Position numbers and translations under genes: made by a program
Source: Firmicutes bacterium HGW-Firmicutes-15
GTDB lineage: Bacteria; Bacillota; Syntrophomonadia; Syntrophomonadales; Syntrophomonadaceae
Assembly (NCBI GenBank): GCA_002840245.1
Contig: PHAA01000007.1
Location: 124,001-188,000, forward strand
Reading direction: 5' to 3'
Length of the DNA: 64,000 nt
The notes under the pieces: generated by a model
Database searches by the model: none
Seen by the model: the letters and a program-made list of their open reading frames with translations, nothing else
Told to the model about the DNA's origin: nothing
Part shown: positions 62,337 to 64,000 of the stretch, in pieces
How the letters are laid out: each line of letters begins with the position of its first letter
Position numbering within the stretch: the stretch's first letter is position 1

Positions 62337-63595
62337 TTTTCCTCATCTCCTTCCATTAAATGAATAGCCTCCCATTCGCTTTTAACAATATGTACCCCCC
62401 TCTTAAGCAGGCTCCCATAAAGCTCTGTAGCCTTTCCTCCAGTGTAATCACGATCACCGATATCAATATTATCAACTACAATGACTGGGTTTCCTTTTTC
62501 AGCAAGCTCAAGAACACATTCTAAATTACCTAGATTGCCTGTACCAAAGGGAATCCCCGTCATAATAATGAAGTCCGCCTTTTGCATCATCTCTTTATTC
62601 CGCCTAACTTCATCCACACCTACACTACAAAAAGGTGGGGCTTCTGTAATACTCACCCCCAGGCGGCAAGCTTCTTGCCAATCGCTGTCACCAACATTGA
62701 CTACTCCCGTACTAACCTTCCACCCTGATTTAAGAAGATTTCTAAACAGCAATACGCCCGCCCCACCGCCTCCGACAACATGTACCCAACGTTCACGGCC
62801 CTTTCTAACTGCAATAATTTCCTCGCTATTAAAAACTATATAAGGTCGTTCTATGGAATTGGGGCACTCTACTCTCACATCGCAACCATATACTTCCTTT
62901 ATCATATTTGTTGTAATTACCTGATGGGGAGCACCAATAGCGTGTATTGAGCCCTGCTTCACTACCACTAAATAGTCGCAATACCTGGAGGCAAGATTAA
63001 TGTCATGAAGAACCATAACAATCGTAAGACCATAATCACGGCGAAGCCGAGCCAGGAGTTCCATTATTTCAATTTGATAGTTTAAATCCAAATATGCCGT
63101 AGGTTCATCCAAAAGAAGTATTTTTGGTTCCTGGGCCAATGCCCGGGCTAATAGTACCCGCTGTTTTTCTCCGCCGCTAAGTTCGTTTACTTGACGGTTA
63201 GCAAGTAGGTCCGTGTCAGTTAAATCCATAGCCTTGGCAACGGCCTCCAGATCCTGTACGCCTTCTTTTGCAAAGCGTTTTAAGTGAGGTATACGCCCCA
63301 TCATAACAACATCTCTTACTGTAAAAGGAAAGTTTAGCCCCTGTTCCTGAGGTATTACCGCCATTTTCTGGGCCAGCCTGGAAGCAGGAATATCATAGAT
63401 GTCTTCCTCATCCAGCAGCACTTTACCATGCAGCGGTTTTAATACCCGGCTAATTGTACGAAGAAGAGTAGATTTCCCGGAGCCATTAGGTCCTACGACG
63501 CCTACAAAATCCTGAGTATGTATCTGCACACTGGCATCTTGCAATACAGGAGAAGCACCATAGCCACAAGTAACTCCTAATATGTTAAAAAGCAC
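62306..63595 (-). CDS. Corrinoid-type ABC transporter ATPase fused to an unknown C-terminal domain
   Basis: Residues about 1-255 form a FecE/BtuD-type ATPase: GPNGSGKST (Walker A), NELSGGEKQRVLLARAL, ILLLDEPTAYLD and VLHDINLA. The remaining 170 residues form a second domain starting WVHVVGGGGAGVLLFRNLLKSG, a Rossmann-like glycine motif, with SITEAPPFCSV and VIVVDNIDIGD later on. Length 429 versus about 260 for a plain BtuD. It follows the btuC-type permease and overlaps cobU, so the extra domain may link uptake to cobinamide salvage. GTG start at 63595 after GAGGAGGGG. Confidence 0.9.
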   Translation of the reverse strand: MLFNILGVTCGYGASPVLQDASVQIHTQDFVGVVGPNGSGKSTLLRTISRVLKPLHGKVLLDEEDIYDIPASRLAQKMAVIPQEQGLNFPFTVRDVVMMGRIPHLKRFAKEGVQDLEAVAKAMDLTDTDLLANRQVNELSGGEKQRVLLARALAQEPKILLLDEPTAYLDLNYQIEIMELLARLRRDYGLTIVMVLHDINLASRYCDYLVVVKQGSIHAIGAPHQVITTNMIKEVYGCDVRVECPNSIERPYIVFNSEEIIAVRKGRERWVHVVGGGGAGVLLFRNLLKSGWKVSTGVVNVGDSDWQEACRLGVSITEAPPFCSVGVDEVRRNKEMMQKADFIIMTGIPFGTGNLGNLECVLELAEKGNPVIVVDNIDIGDRDYTGGKATELYGSLLKRGVHIVKSEWEAIHLMEGDEEKWHPEVSWFL

Positions 63596-63608
63596 CTATT
63601 ACCCCTCC

Positions 63609-64000
63609 TCAAAACATTGAATTTTTTTGACGACGCAGAAGATAAATAAAAAATGGTCCACCAACCAGGGCGGTAACAATTCCTACCGGCAATTCTCCCG
63701 GAGCAATAACAACTCTGGCCAATACATCCGCAACCAATAAAAAGGCAGCTCCAATCAAAGCTACGGCCGGAAGCAATGTACGGTGATCGGGGCCAAAGAG
63801 CATTCGTACTATATGGGGAATTACCAGTCCTACAAATCCAATCAGGCCACTAACAGATACACATGCGCCTGTTAGTAATGCTGCGGCTATTAGCAAACGG
63901 CGTTTTACCCGCTCAACTTCGATTCCTAGATGTTGAGCAGGTTCTTCTCCTAATAGCATGGCGTTTAATTCTCGTGCATATATGAATATTACAGTTGACC
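63609..64000 (-). CDS. FecCD/BtuC-type ABC transporter permease (partial)
   Basis: The frame is open to the right edge, so only the C-terminal 130 residues are visible. The segment contains ARELNAMLLGEEPAQHLGIEVERV, the well-conserved cytoplasmic loop of BtuC/FecCD permeases (LLGEEPAQHLGIEVERV), then GLIGFVGLVIPHIVR and GELPVGIVTALVGGPFFIYLL. It should import cobalamin, cobinamide or an iron siderophore with the ATPase encoded downstream; the cobalamin neighbours favour corrinoids. Confidence 0.92.
   Translation of the reverse strand, partial: STVIFIYARELNAMLLGEEPAQHLGIEVERVKRRLLIAAALLTGACVSVSGLIGFVGLVIPHIVRMLFGPDHRTLLPAVALIGAAFLLVADVLARVVIAPGELPVGIVTALVGGPFFIYLLRRQKNSMF

Noticed and set aside
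1-64000. tRNA, rRNA, CRISPR, prophage or intact transposase
   Set aside because: Scanning by eye found no clover-leaf 3' halves with a conserved T-loop, no regularly spaced direct repeats and no transposase or phage reading frame; a dedicated search would be needed to exclude a degenerate case.

Overview
The window looks like a chromosomal segment of an anaerobic, endospore-forming, low-to-moderate GC Firmicute, plausibly a Syntrophomonas-like fatty-acid oxidiser (Clostridia). This is an inference. It rests on spore genes (a Tlp-type small spore protein, a YhcN/YlaJ lipoprotein, a YheC/D coat protein), frequent TTG/GTG starts with strong Shine-Dalgarno sequences, an iron-sulfur serine dehydratase, and a sigma-54-driven beta-oxidation operon with a CoA-transferase, two acyl-CoA dehydrogenases and a FixABCX-like electron-transfer module. 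No rRNA, tRNA, CRISPR array, intact insertion sequence or phage gene was seen.

Layout. 1-2.6 kb: cobTSC (cobalamin nucleotide-loop assembly) behind a consensus promoter, a cobalamin riboswitch and an intrinsic terminator. 2.7-7.7 kb: a small unknown protein, a FIST-PAS histidine kinase, DUF445 and DUF1294 membrane proteins. 7.8-9.7 kb: ammonium transporter and PII protein, with two hairpins in the transporter leader. 9.8-11.1 kb: a possible small structured RNA, then a ydaO-type (c-di-AMP) riboswitch with terminator directly before dapB. 11.2-16.8 kb: DUF4153 membrane protein, sdaAB-sdaAA, a cell-wall amidase and a small HTH-like protein. 16.8-27.2 kb: the beta-oxidation/FixABCX operon with a textbook -24/-12 promoter and, just upstream, its probable sigma-54 activator. 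27.5-30 kb: an ABC-2 exporter. 30-35.7 kb: pyruvate carboxylase, an AraC/GyrI-like regulator and an RluA-type pseudouridine synthase. 35.8-38.4 kb: tlp, yhcN, galE and decayed membrane-protein remnants. 38.4-47 kb: an OmpR-type two-component system, a five-repeat protein, an orphan response regulator beside a broken kinase, and a MacAB/YknXYZ-like efflux operon. 47-53.3 kb: a MITE-like repeat, a YheC/D ATP-grasp protein beside a MurF-like ligase, and a c-di-GMP pair (HD-GYP, PAS-GGDEF). 53.4-58 kb: SLH protein, polysaccharide deacetylase, TPM/LemA pair, DegV. 58-64 kb: a second cobalamin cluster (BtuC and BtuD-like transporter, cobU, cbiB, cobD, cobQ).

How the genes fit together. The two cobalamin clusters cover late corrinoid assembly (aminopropanol attachment, amidation, nucleotide-loop joining) plus uptake; no corrin-ring genes are present here. 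The 16.8-27.2 kb operon would activate an acid by CoA transfer, dehydrogenate it and pass the electrons through ETF to a FixC/FixX membrane-linked oxidoreductase. A three-copy TTCAG direct repeat with an 11-bp period precedes both the two-component operon and the efflux operon, so I infer that this system autoregulates and controls the pump.

Most noteworthy items: the sigma-54 beta-oxidation unit, the shared TTCAG box, the c-di-AMP switch on dapB, the ATP-grasp/Mur-ligase gene pair, the five-repeat protein, the ABC-ATPase fused to an unknown domain, a probable ATT start for pyruvate carboxylase, and an intrinsic terminator embedded in an opposing coding region.
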